Shown: positions 47,610 through 54,878 of the stretch, in pieces
How positions within the stretch are numbered: the stretch's first letter is position 1
Layout: each line of letters starts with the position of its first letter
Assembly: GCF_021352225.1 (NCBI RefSeq)
Contig: NZ_JAAUVI010000006.1
Coordinates: 62,001 to 126,000, forward strand
Direction: 5' to 3'
Length of the DNA stretch: 64,000 nucleotides
Origin: Methylobacterium sp. C25
GTDB taxonomy: Bacteria; Pseudomonadota; Alphaproteobacteria; Rhizobiales; Beijerinckiaceae
Made by a program: the position numbers and the translations under genes
The notes under the pieces: model-generated
Databases searched by the model: none
Seen by the model: only the letters and a program-made list of their open reading frames with translations
Told to the model about the DNA's origin: nothing

Positions 47610-47774
47610 GCACGTCCCACCCGGTTTCGTCCATGCGCGGAGGGACGGCCTGCCCTCGTCACGTGCCGCGGCGCGTGGGGTTCATCGGCGCCCGAGCGCA
47701 AGAACCTCGCGCCGGGGCCTCTCGTTCGACCCGCTCCACCGAACCCGGCAGACGGGGAAGGCGCCGCAGTCCCG

Positions 47775-47966
47775 TTACTCGGAGGCTGCCGCGACGGGCT
47801 CGAGGATGGGATCGGCGGTGATCCCGTAGCGCACGGACACCGTCAGCAGCGTGAGGGCCGCCAGCGTACAGACGACGAGCGTCAGGATGGTACCGGCGCG
47901 CGTGCCGTGCTTGCCGGTCGTGCTGGAATTGGTGGGGACAGAACCGCGAGCAAGAAGTGTAGCCAT
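47775..47966 (-). CDS. Small single-helix membrane protein
   Basis: This 63-residue protein has a short basic, Ser/Thr-rich N-terminus (residues 1-25), one transmembrane helix (about 27-48, ILTLVVCTLAALTLLTVSV) and a periplasmic or cytoplasmic tail ending AAASE. It is too small for a family match. A very good ribosome site, TTGGAGGTTTT, precedes the ATG at 47966, and this is the main reason to accept it. It lies alone between the MFS gene and the AT-rich island. Confidence 0.65.
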   Translation of the reverse strand: MATLLARGSVPTNSSTTGKHGTRAGTILTLVVCTLAALTLLTVSVRYGITADPILEPVAAASE

Positions 47967-48351
47967 AGCCAAAACCTCCAATGCGCCGCGAGGCGGCGAG
48001 AGCGATGAGGATTTACGCGAGGTGACACACACGCTGCGTCGCTCGAGTGCGGCGCAGTTACCGGGCGATCCGCGGCCACGCTATCGATTGAAATTTTCTT
48101 GCTGTTCAATATCCGCGAATACAGATCGCAGATTTTCATTCGCTCTCTACAATGTCTGTGATCTGCCGCACACAGGATCGCCAGTGCGGCATTTCCAAAG
48201 GGGGCGTCCCTCGGCTTCAAATTCGCGCCGAATTTGGAGCGATCGCGATTCCATTGGTGTCACCTAGGGGATTACGCTCCACCCTCCAACTTGCCGATCG
48301 GCCTACGCAAGGTACCGCGGGCATCGACACGGTTCGCCGGGGCTGCACGCG

Positions 48352-48391
48352 GAAAACCCGCGGTCGATCAGCGCCATCAGCGGCGCGGTAG
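48352..48391 (-). pseudogene. 40-base relic of a second MFS transporter gene
   Basis: It is 36/40 identical to 47341-47380, which encodes the helix 2-3 loop of the adjacent MFS gene. Read on the minus strand it still encodes TAPLMALIDRGFSA, 13 of 14 residues identical to TAPLMGLIDRGFSA. Sequence beyond it on both sides is unrelated, so only a relic remains. Confidence 0.6.
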
Positions 48392-48413
48392 ATATCCGGT
48401 CAAATTAGCCCCC

Positions 48414-48423
48414 GTCGGCTCGC
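48414..48423 (+). repeat. Left copy of 10-bp direct repeat bounding the AT-rich island
   Basis: GTCGGCTCGC occurs here, just before the base composition drops, and again at 50264-50273, just after the AT-rich segment. It could be a target-site duplication or an attachment core. A chance match of a GC-rich 10-mer is possible. Confidence 0.45.
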
Positions 48424-48674
48424 AAATACAAAAGTAATTTCACAACGAAATCGAAAATAATCAATTTCTCGGTCCTCACCAAGATGATAATTTGCCCAGA
48501 ACAAAAACTTTTACAAACTTTACTTCGGTAAAAATGGAATTTTATACAGTTCAATATCAATATAACATGTAAAAATGACATGTCTTGCCAACTATCAAAT
48601 GTTGTAATAAAAACTATAACGATCAAAAACGCTCATACTGACGTCAAATATTAAATCGCAAGAAAGGCATCATC

Positions 48675-49061
48675 GTGGCAGCGAAGAAGAAAAAGGAGGC
48701 GGTCTCCGTTAGTTTTCACTACCTATCAAGATCAAAAGAATCCGACAAAGGGGATGTAATACATACGGCATTTACAAGTGATAATTTCAACTTACTTGAA
48801 GATAACATGAAAAAACAAACGCCCATCGATTTTCGCGATCAAAAGAGCGTTGATCGACTGCGCTTCCGATCAGAAATTATTCTTCTAAATATTAAACGCG
48901 AGAACCCTCGAACAATAATTGGTACCTTCAAGAACCCCTATTCAGGCCACGCCTTTGAGAACACGCATAAAGGAAAAATACCTGCCGATAGTGTAAGTTT
49001 GCGCCCGTTTCACTTCCTGATCTATCTTTCTGACGAAGGACGTATTTATATTGCGTCTTAG
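48675..49061 (+). CDS. N-terminal fragment (128 residues) of the interrupted island gene
   Basis: From GTG 48675 to the amber stop this fragment encodes a Lys-rich start MAAKKKKEAV and ends DEGRIYIAS. If the amber codon is not suppressed, this is the only product translated from the native start. It has no signal peptide. See the joint pseudogene entry. Confidence 0.5.
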   Translation: MAAKKKKEAVSVSFHYLSRSKESDKGDVIHTAFTSDNFNLLEDNMKKQTPIDFRDQKSVDRLRFRSEIILLNIKRENPRTIIGTFKNPYSGHAFENTHKGKIPADSVSLRPFHFLIYLSDEGRIYIAS

Positions 49062-49112
49062 TATCTTGGTCAGCATGGCGGTTACACAGCCCTGCAGACA
49101 ACTATCCAGAAA

Positions 49113-49613
49113 ATGCTTCCAGATTACGATGACATCAAAGCCCACACGTATAGATTGGATTCAATTAACTTAAGCAAAGCGGAAGCTAAAGAAGTCCGCA
49201 TTACTTTGTCGCGCCACTCATCTTCTATTGCTAAGCCAAATGTATTTTCCCAAAGTTCGATAATTACTTTCAAGAAACATTCGCGCGACGACGGATTTGA
49301 AGGAGAAGTTTCCCAGAAGTTACTGCCATTCTTTGGAAGGACGAATTCGGATATCAAGAGAGTCGTAGCAGAGGTTGTCAACCAAAACGAGCTTATTGCT
49401 GTACAAGATACTGATATCCAGGACTGTACAATTATTGCAAAAGTAAATGGGAGCAAAAAAACTATTTATATGCTCGACAGTGGCAGTTTCGCTACAAAAT
49501 TCCCACTTAACGTAACCCTCGATGCCGATGGGCATCCCGATTTCCAAGAAACTCAAAAGGAAATGCTTCGCGTTCTGGGGACAGAAATAATAGCTAAGAG
49601 CGAAAATGTTTAA
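49113..49613 (+). CDS. C-terminal fragment (166 residues) of the interrupted island gene
   Basis: The first ATG after the amber stop is at 49113, in the same frame as the N-terminal part, with no good ribosome site. The fragment starts MLPDYDDIKAHTYR and ends GTEIIAKSENV. Seventeen codons between the TAG and this ATG are also coding-like, so re-initiation here would yield a truncated domain. See the joint pseudogene entry. Confidence 0.45.
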   Translation: MLPDYDDIKAHTYRLDSINLSKAEAKEVRITLSRHSSSIAKPNVFSQSSIITFKKHSRDDGFEGEVSQKLLPFFGRTNSDIKRVVAEVVNQNELIAVQDTDIQDCTIIAKVNGSKKTIYMLDSGSFATKFPLNVTLDADGHPDFQETQKEMLRVLGTEIIAKSENV

Positions 49614-50226
49614 TATAGGGCAGATCTATAAATATAATCGTGAAACTTTTTACGATTATAATACAGGAGCTCAGCAGTCCCGCGTTTTATACGCGGGCAC
49701 CATTATTTTTATTAGTTTAATATTCGCAACAGGATTTAGTGAGTTAAGCGATAATGCACTTGCCGCCATTATAACAGCGCAATCCATTCTTGCGGGATTC
49801 GGTTTTAATGTTCTCTTTTTTCTCCTATCGAACGCGAACGTTTTGCCTAGCAAGAAAGAGGGGTCAATAGAGCAAGATTTACGCAGAAACAAAATCATAG
49901 CATTGTCTGAAGAGATATTTGGTAATATTTCATATTTTAATCTTGTATCAATATCTTCTGTTTTTCTCTCTTTGCTCATTTTTATACCTAGCTTATCATC
50001 TACTACCACGGAATATTGCGTTAAATATTTGATGGACAATTTTCATGATTATTATGAACAGATTCGAAACTTGGCATTAATCGCAAAAATGGCGCTACGA
50101 GTCTTATTATTTACTATTTTATACATCCTTGTATTCGAAAGTATCTATACCTTTATAAGAACCGTAGTCCGTATTACTTTTTATTTTCGCAAAAGACTGG
50201 AATTTCTACGAACTGCAGATCAATAA
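49606..50226 (+). CDS. Four-helix membrane protein of the AT-rich island
   Basis: This 206-residue protein has four clear transmembrane helices, at about residues 28-46 (VLYAGTIIFISLIFATGF), 52-74, 105-127 and 158-182. A polar loop (about 75-104) follows helix 2 with a Lys/Arg/Glu-rich stretch. The N-terminus (Tyr-rich, NIGQIYKYNRETFYDYN) and the C-terminus (RKRLEFLRT) probably face the cytoplasm. I do not recognise a family. The start overlaps the stop of the soluble partner by eight bases, so the two are translationally coupled. A soluble protein plus a small multi-helix membrane protein is a common plan for membrane-acting phage-defence pairs, but that role is inference. Confidence 0.8.
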   Translation: MFNIGQIYKYNRETFYDYNTGAQQSRVLYAGTIIFISLIFATGFSELSDNALAAIITAQSILAGFGFNVLFFLLSNANVLPSKKEGSIEQDLRRNKIIALSEEIFGNISYFNLVSISSVFLSLLIFIPSLSSTTTEYCVKYLMDNFHDYYEQIRNLALIAKMALRVLLFTILYILVFESIYTFIRTVVRITFYFRKRLEFLRTADQ

Positions 50227-50263
50227 TTACACAAATTTACTGAATGGAGCTAGCTTCGCAGAA

Positions 50264-50273
50264 GTCGGCTCGC
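50264..50273 (+). repeat. Right copy of 10-bp direct repeat bounding the AT-rich island
   Basis: GTCGGCTCGC here matches 48414-48423 exactly and lies 37 bases after the stop of the membrane protein gene, where GC content returns to normal. Confidence 0.45.
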
Positions 50274-50459
50274 CGTCACTTGCGTAGCAGGGCTTGGTAA
50301 TTGAAGCCTCTAGCATCGTGAGGTGCGGCAGCGGCAGGCTGCCCCGATCAAACAACCGCGAGCCACACCTCCCACGCCTTGGCGAAACCGTCGCACGGGT
50401 TGAATAATGTATCCCAACCGGGTCGCGGCGAAGGTCGGCCTGGAATCGGGAGTGACGCC

Positions 50460-51740
50460 ATGAGATCGAGCCTGTCCGTGGGCCTTGCGGCCCTGGTCGC
50501 GAGCCTGGGAGCCGCGCTGCTCGCGCCGCTGCCGCTTCTCGCGCAGGAGGCGGCCCCGAAGGCGGCGGCACCCGCGCCCGCCGCGGCGCCGGCGGCCGCA
50601 CCGGTCGACAAGGGCTCGGCGCTCTACGGGCGGCCGGAGGGGGCGGGGGCCTCGAAGCTTGCGCCGGTCGCCGGGCCGCCGCTGGCCACCGCCGCCGCCA
50701 AGCTGCCGCTCGACAAGCTCAAGGTGCCGGAGGGGTTCAAGGTCGAGGTCTATGCCAGCGGGCTCGCCAATGCCCGCTCCATCGTCCAGGCGCCGGACGG
50801 CACGGTCTTCGTCGGCACCCGCACCGTCGGCAAGGTCTACGCCGTGCTGCCGCAGCCCGATGCCGAGGGCCGGCGCGTGGTCAAAACCCTGTTCTCGGGG
50901 ATGCACCGGCCAAACGGCGTCGCGGTGCATGACGGGGCGCTCTACGTCGCCGAGCTCTCGAAGATCACGCGCTACGACGACATCGCCAAGCACCTCGACG
51001 ATCCGGGCAAGGGCACGGTGGTCTATGACGACTTGCCTAAGGACGAGGCGCATGGCTGGAAGTTCATCGCCATCGGGCCGGACAACAAGCTCTATGTGCC
51101 GGTCGGCGCGCCGGGCAACATCAACATGCCGCCCGAGACCCACGCCCAGATCCGGCGGATGGACCTCGACGGCAAGAACGCCGAGGTGATCGCCCGCGGC
51201 GTGCGCAACTCCGTGGGCTTCGACTGGAACCCGGCGACCAAGCAGCTCTGGTTCACCGACAATGGGCGCGACTGGGTCTCGGAGGACATTCCGAACGACG
51301 AGCTGAACGTGCTCACCGAGCCGGGCAAGCAGCATTTCGGCTTCCCGTTCTGCCACCAGGGCACCTTCACCGATCCGGAATACGGCTGGGGGCATTCCTG
51401 CTCCGAGTTCACGCCGCCGGCCGCGCTCCTCGGGCCGCACACCGCCTCGCTCGGGATGCGATTCAACACGGGCGGCATGTTCCCCGAGGCCTACAAGAAC
51501 CAGATCTTCATCGCCCAGCACGGCTCCTGGAACCGCACGCAGAAGCTCGGCGGCGACGTGGTGGTGGCCAAGCTCGGCTCGGACGGGAAGGTGGCCTCGG
51601 TGGAGCCGTTCCTCACCGGCTTCCTGCAGGACAACAAGTACGTCGGCCGGCCGGTGGACGTGCTGTTCATCAAGGACGGCTCGATGCTGGTCTCGGACGA
51701 TTTCAACGGCGCGATTTTTCGCGTGAGCGCCGGGAAATGA
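50460..51740 (+). CDS. L-sorbosone dehydrogenase-like PQQ-type glucose/sorbosone dehydrogenase
   Basis: This 426-residue periplasmic protein has a signal peptide (residues 1-29, ending LLAQ), an Ala/Pro-rich linker (30-85) and a six-bladed beta-propeller of the GSDH family. It begins with VPEGFKVEVYASGLANARSI, and conserved blocks are HRPNGVAVHDGALYVAE, HGWKFIAIGPDNKLYVPVGAPGN, GVRNSVGFDWNPATKQLWFTDNGRD and the HGSWNRTQKLGGDVV block. Members oxidise sugars or aldehydes, many with PQQ. GGGAG precedes the ATG. Its stop overlaps the start of a c-type cytochrome, its likely electron acceptor. Confidence 0.92.
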   Translation: MRSSLSVGLAALVASLGAALLAPLPLLAQEAAPKAAAPAPAAAPAAAPVDKGSALYGRPEGAGASKLAPVAGPPLATAAAKLPLDKLKVPEGFKVEVYASGLANARSIVQAPDGTVFVGTRTVGKVYAVLPQPDAEGRRVVKTLFSGMHRPNGVAVHDGALYVAELSKITRYDDIAKHLDDPGKGTVVYDDLPKDEAHGWKFIAIGPDNKLYVPVGAPGNINMPPETHAQIRRMDLDGKNAEVIARGVRNSVGFDWNPATKQLWFTDNGRDWVSEDIPNDELNVLTEPGKQHFGFPFCHQGTFTDPEYGWGHSCSEFTPPAALLGPHTASLGMRFNTGGMFPEAYKNQIFIAQHGSWNRTQKLGGDVVVAKLGSDGKVASVEPFLTGFLQDNKYVGRPVDVLFIKDGSMLVSDDFNGAIFRVSAGK

Positions 51741-52309
51741 GGCTCGGCCTCGCAGGCCTGCTGGCGGCCTCGACGCTCCTCCTGGCGGGAGGGGCGGGGG
51801 CCGAGACGGTGGCCGAGCGGCTGCCGGCCTGCCTCGGCTGCCATGGCGAGAGCGGCACCTCCGCGACCGAGGGCGTGCCCTCGCTGGGCGGCCAGCGGGC
51901 GGACTACGTCGTGACGCAGCTCTTCCAGTTCCGCGAGGGCCAGCGCAGCGCGCCGCCGATGAACGACATGGCGAAGGGGATGTCGGACGACGACCTGCGC
52001 GGCTTCGCCGACGCCATCGCGGCCCTGCCCCCGGCCAAGGCGGCCGGGCCGGCGGCGGATGCGGCTTTGGCCGAGCGGGCCAAGGGCATTCTCGCCAAGC
52101 ACCAATGCACCTCGTGCCACGGCCCCGACCTCACCGGGCAGGACGCGGTGCCGCGCATCCGGGCGCAGCGGCGCGAATACCTCGCCGCCGCGCTCACCGG
52201 CTACCGCTCCAACGCCCGGCCCGGCTACGACGCGGCGATGAACGAGGCCGCCCAGGACCTGAAGGACGACGAGATCGCCGATCTCGCCGCTTACATCTCC
52301 TCGCTCTGA
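51737..52309 (+). CDS. Diheme c-type cytochrome (c4-like)
   Basis: This 190-residue periplasmic cytochrome has a signal peptide (1-22) and two heme sites, CLGCH at 32-36 and CTSCH at 125-129. It has two cytochrome c domains as in cytochrome c4 or the small subunits of sugar dehydrogenases. Distal methionines are visible in PMNDMAKGM and, less clearly, near the C-terminus. It overlaps the sorbosone dehydrogenase stop by four bases (ATGA), so it probably carries electrons from that enzyme to the respiratory chain. Confidence 0.93.
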   Translation: MRLGLAGLLAASTLLLAGGAGAETVAERLPACLGCHGESGTSATEGVPSLGGQRADYVVTQLFQFREGQRSAPPMNDMAKGMSDDDLRGFADAIAALPPAKAAGPAADAALAERAKGILAKHQCTSCHGPDLTGQDAVPRIRAQRREYLAAALTGYRSNARPGYDAAMNEAAQDLKDDEIADLAAYISSL

Positions 52310-52514
52310 ATGGCTTGACGGGAGCCCGTCATCGGCTCATCCGTGCCGCCGCGGCACCGTCATGACGGTGTCGCGCCCTTCGCGCACCCCATCCCGATCA
52401 TGCCCAGCGACAGTCCCAGTCGATCGTCCATGCCGTCTCCGGCTGCCGGGGCCTGATCTCGCGGGATCGGCTCACCCTGGCCGCCCGGAGGCGGCCGGCC
52501 CAAAGAGGTGAGCC

Positions 52515-53888
52515 ATGAACGACCTCGTCACCCTCGTCGATCCGGTGACCGATCCGGCCGCGCTCGCCGGCCGCCTGCGCGAGGAGAGCGCGCCCGACAT
52601 CGTCGAGACGCTGAACCAGCAGCGACCGGCCGTCGCCGCCGCCATCCTGCTCGGGCTCACCGCCGAGCGCGCCGTCGAGGTGCTCGACCAGCCCGGCCTC
52701 GATGCCGTCGAGGAGATCGTCGAGGCGCTGCCGCGCGACCGGGCCGGGCCGCTCCTCACCGGCATGGCAGCCGACCGGCTCGCCGACGTCTTCCGCCTGA
52801 TGGAGGAGCCGGGCCGCTCCGACCTGCTCGAGCGCCTCGACCCGGAGACGCAGGGGACGGTGCGCGCGCTGCTCGCCTATCCGGAGGAGAGCGCCGGCTC
52901 GATCATGACGACGGAATTCGTCAGCGTGCCGGGCAACTGGACCGTCGGCCAGACGCTGGACCACATCCGCCGCGTCGAGCGCACCCGCGAGACAGTCTAT
53001 TCGGTCTATGTGCTCGATCCGGCGAGCCACGTCCTGCTCGCCGCCGTACCCCTGCGCCGGCTGATCTCGGCCGAGACCGGCGCGAGCGTGCTCTCCGCCG
53101 CGCCCGGCAAGCGTCCGGTGACGGTCTCGGGACATGCGAGCCGCGACGACGCCGCCCGCCTGATCTCGAAATACGACCTGCTCGCCGTGCCCGTGGTCGA
53201 CGGCGCCGGGCATCTCATCGGCATCGTCACCGTCGACGACGTCATCGACGCCATGGTCCAGCGCCAGACCGAGCAGGTCCAGCGCTTCGGCGGCATGGAG
53301 GCGCTCGACGAGCCCTACCTGCGCATCTCCTTCGGCGAGATGCTGCGCAAGCGGGCAGGGTGGCTCGCCGTGCTCTTCCTCGGCGAGATGATGACCGCCT
53401 CGGCCATGCAGGGCTTCCAGGACGAGCTCGAGAAGGCGATCGTGCTCACCCTGTTCATCCCGCTGATCATGAGCTCGGGCGGCAATTCGGGCTCGCAGGC
53501 GACCTCGCTGCTGATCCGCGCCCTGGCCCTCGACGAGGTGCGCCTGCGCGACTGGTGGCGCGTGGCCCTGCGCGAACTCCCCACCGGCATCGCCCTCGGC
53601 GCGATCCTCGGCGGGCTCGGCATGGCCCGCATCGCCGCCTGGCAATGGCTCGGCTTCCACGATTACGGGGAACATTGGGGCCTGGTGGCCTGCACCGTGG
53701 GCGCGGCGCTGATCGGCATCGTCACCTTCGGCTCGCTGACCGGCTCGATGCTGCCCTTCCTGCTGCGCCGCCTCGGCTTCGATCCGGCGAGCGCCTCCGC
53801 GCCGGCCGTGGCGACGCTCGTCGATGTGTCCGGCCTGGTGATCTATTTCGGCGTCGCCGCGATCATCCTGCGAGGCACGCTTTTGTGA
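52515..53888 (+). CDS. mgtE: Magnesium transporter MgtE
   Basis: This 457-residue channel admits Mg2+ and is gated by its cytoplasmic domains. The N domain of helical repeats (about residues 5-130) precedes two CBS domains (about 135-260, with YPEESAGSIMTTEFVSV and the VPVVDGAGHLIGIVTVDDVID block). Five membrane helices follow, including the selectivity segment FIPLIMSSGGNSGSQATSLLIRALAL, then the TGSMLPFLLRRLGFDPA block. AAAGAGGTG precedes the ATG. The short hairpin GGGCG-TAAG-CGCCC at 53907-53920 follows the stop. Confidence 0.97.
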   Translation: MNDLVTLVDPVTDPAALAGRLREESAPDIVETLNQQRPAVAAAILLGLTAERAVEVLDQPGLDAVEEIVEALPRDRAGPLLTGMAADRLADVFRLMEEPGRSDLLERLDPETQGTVRALLAYPEESAGSIMTTEFVSVPGNWTVGQTLDHIRRVERTRETVYSVYVLDPASHVLLAAVPLRRLISAETGASVLSAAPGKRPVTVSGHASRDDAARLISKYDLLAVPVVDGAGHLIGIVTVDDVIDAMVQRQTEQVQRFGGMEALDEPYLRISFGEMLRKRAGWLAVLFLGEMMTASAMQGFQDELEKAIVLTLFIPLIMSSGGNSGSQATSLLIRALALDEVRLRDWWRVALRELPTGIALGAILGGLGMARIAAWQWLGFHDYGEHWGLVACTVGAALIGIVTFGSLTGSMLPFLLRRLGFDPASASAPAVATLVDVSGLVIYFGVAAIILRGTLL

Positions 53889-54000
53889 GAAACACCGTCC
53901 CATGAAGGGCGTAAGCGCCCGTTAAGCACGTTCGGCGATCATGCGGCCCGTGTAGGACCGGCAGGTAAGCGGATCGCCGGTCGACAAGGACGTGCGTTCG

Positions 54001-54828
54001 ATGATGGGTTCCGGTTCGCCCTCGCCACTCGACCAGACCGAGTACGACGTCATCGAGTCCGCCCTCGCCGAGACCGAGCGCGGGCGCCGCTTCCTCGCGG
54101 AATTTGCCCGCCGCCATCGCGGCGCCGACACCGACACGCTGCTCCAGGCGATCCACCGCCTGGAGGGCGTCGTCACCAAGGATCTTCCGGCCTCCGCCGC
54201 GCCCGATGCGCTTCGCAGCGAGTTCTCGGCCATGGCGGAGGGCATCGCCCGCACCCGGGTCGCCATCGCCGCGATGACCCCGGCCGAAGGCGGCGAGGGG
54301 GATGCCGCCGACACCCTGGAAGATTTCCTGCACAAGGCCGAGCGGGCCACCGCCGAGATCCTCGGTGCGGCCGAGGCCATCCAGGAAGCCGCCTGGGGCC
54401 TGCGCGAGAAGGGCGCCGATACCGAACTCTGCGACGTGCTCGATCGCCGCGCCGTCACCATCTACACGGCCTGCTCGGCCCAGGACCTCGCCACCCAGCG
54501 CACCGGCCTCGTCGTCTCGGCGCTCTGCGAGATCGAGGCACGGATCGCCGGCGAGACCGGCGAGGAGATCGCGCCGGCTTCCATGGAACCGACGATGGCC
54601 GCGGCTGCGGCGCTGCCTCCGCTGCCGGACGACGAGTCCGAGGACCACCACCTCGACTTCCTGCCGAGCCAGACCGAGGCAAAGACTCCGGAGCCCAAGG
54701 CCGAGATCCGCGAGCCGGAGCCCGCTCAGGCAGCGATCGGCGAGCCGGGGGAGGATGACGACCTCGCCCTCGCCTTCGGCGATCTCGACGCGCTCAGCAT
54801 CGAAGAGAAGATCGCGCTGTTCTCCTGA
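54001..54828 (+). CDS. CheZ-like protein phosphatase
   Basis: This protein of about 275 residues is helical and carries the CheZ active-site pattern QDLATQRTG (residues 161-169). Asp162 and Gln166 correspond to the Mg-binding Asp and catalytic Gln of CheZ (QDFQDLTGQV). An N-terminal domain (about 10-60) has the ETERGRRFLAEFARRHR block found at the start of several alphaproteobacterial proteins. The C-terminus ends in an acidic stretch and IEEKIALFS, where CheZ binds CheY-P. Start ATG 54001 has AAGGA ten bases upstream; GTG 53992 is less likely. No che cluster is adjacent. The assignment to CheZ is by motif, not overall identity. Confidence 0.75.
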   Translation: MMGSGSPSPLDQTEYDVIESALAETERGRRFLAEFARRHRGADTDTLLQAIHRLEGVVTKDLPASAAPDALRSEFSAMAEGIARTRVAIAAMTPAEGGEGDAADTLEDFLHKAERATAEILGAAEAIQEAAWGLREKGADTELCDVLDRRAVTIYTACSAQDLATQRTGLVVSALCEIEARIAGETGEEIAPASMEPTMAAAAALPPLPDDESEDHHLDFLPSQTEAKTPEPKAEIREPEPAQAAIGEPGEDDDLALAFGDLDALSIEEKIALFS

Positions 54829-54878
54829 GCGCAGCGAAAACGGGCTCCGTTTCGCCAGCCGTCACCATATAAGCCGGC

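Larger units (their letters stand above)
47967..48674. other. Intergenic boundary region with MFS relic and the start of AT-rich DNA
   Basis: About 708 bases without an accepted gene. The first 440 bases have near-normal GC. They include the palindrome CAAATTCG-CGC-CGAATTTG at 48218-48236 and the MFS relic at 48352-48391. From about 48424 the DNA becomes strongly AT-rich and stays so to the island genes. The line 48481-48540 has 17 G or C in 60 bases by my count. A hydrophobic minus-strand frame at 48405-48626 has no ribosome site and is rejected. A possible promoter for the island genes is TTGCCA-N17-TAAAAA near 48586-48614. Confidence 0.55.
48675..49613 (+). pseudogene. Soluble protein of about 312 residues, interrupted by an in-frame amber codon
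   Basis: A continuous reading frame runs from GTG 48675 (AGAAAGG seven bases upstream) to TAA 49611-49613, broken only by TAG at 49059-49061. Sequence after the TAG continues the coding character at once with YLGQHGGYT, before any new start codon, so the two parts are one gene. A CAG-to-TAG change would restore IYIASQYLGQ. The protein is mixed alpha/beta, without membrane segments. A central block RTIIGTFKNPYSGHAF then ENTHKGKIP, and FHFLIYLSDEGRIYIAS at residues 112-128, look like a conserved core. I do not recognise the family. It overlaps the four-helix membrane gene by eight bases, suggesting a two-component module. Confidence 0.7.
48414..50273. mobile_element. AT-rich genomic islet with a two-gene module, candidate horizontal transfer
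   Basis: Between identical 10-mers the DNA is strongly AT-rich, unlike the GC-rich surroundings. The line 49921-49980 has 15 G or C in 60 bases by my count. It carries only two genes, both on the plus strand, using codons such as TTA, ATA and AGA that are rare in the host genes. No integrase, transposase or tRNA was found inside or at the borders, so it may have been acquired by recombination or lost its mobility genes. Confidence 0.6.

Noticed and set aside
48405-48626. Hydrophobic 73-codon minus-strand frame in the AT-rich leader
   Set aside because: Hydrophobicity follows from A/T-rich codons; no ribosome site was seen and it overlaps the likely promoter of the island genes.
48675-50226. 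Assignment of the islet pair to the Kiwa system
   Set aside because: Only helix number and sizes agree; gene order is reversed and I could not recognise KwaA or KwaB sequence motifs.
50227-50459. tRNA gene or attachment site at the right end of the islet
   Set aside because: No tRNA-like T-arm or acceptor pairing was seen in this stretch.
52310-52514. Palindromes GTGCCG-CCG-CGGCAC and ACCGTCATGACGGT before mgtE, considered as an Mg riboswitch
   Set aside because: The sequence does not show an M-box core, and the dyads are short; a weak terminator after the cytochrome gene is more likely.
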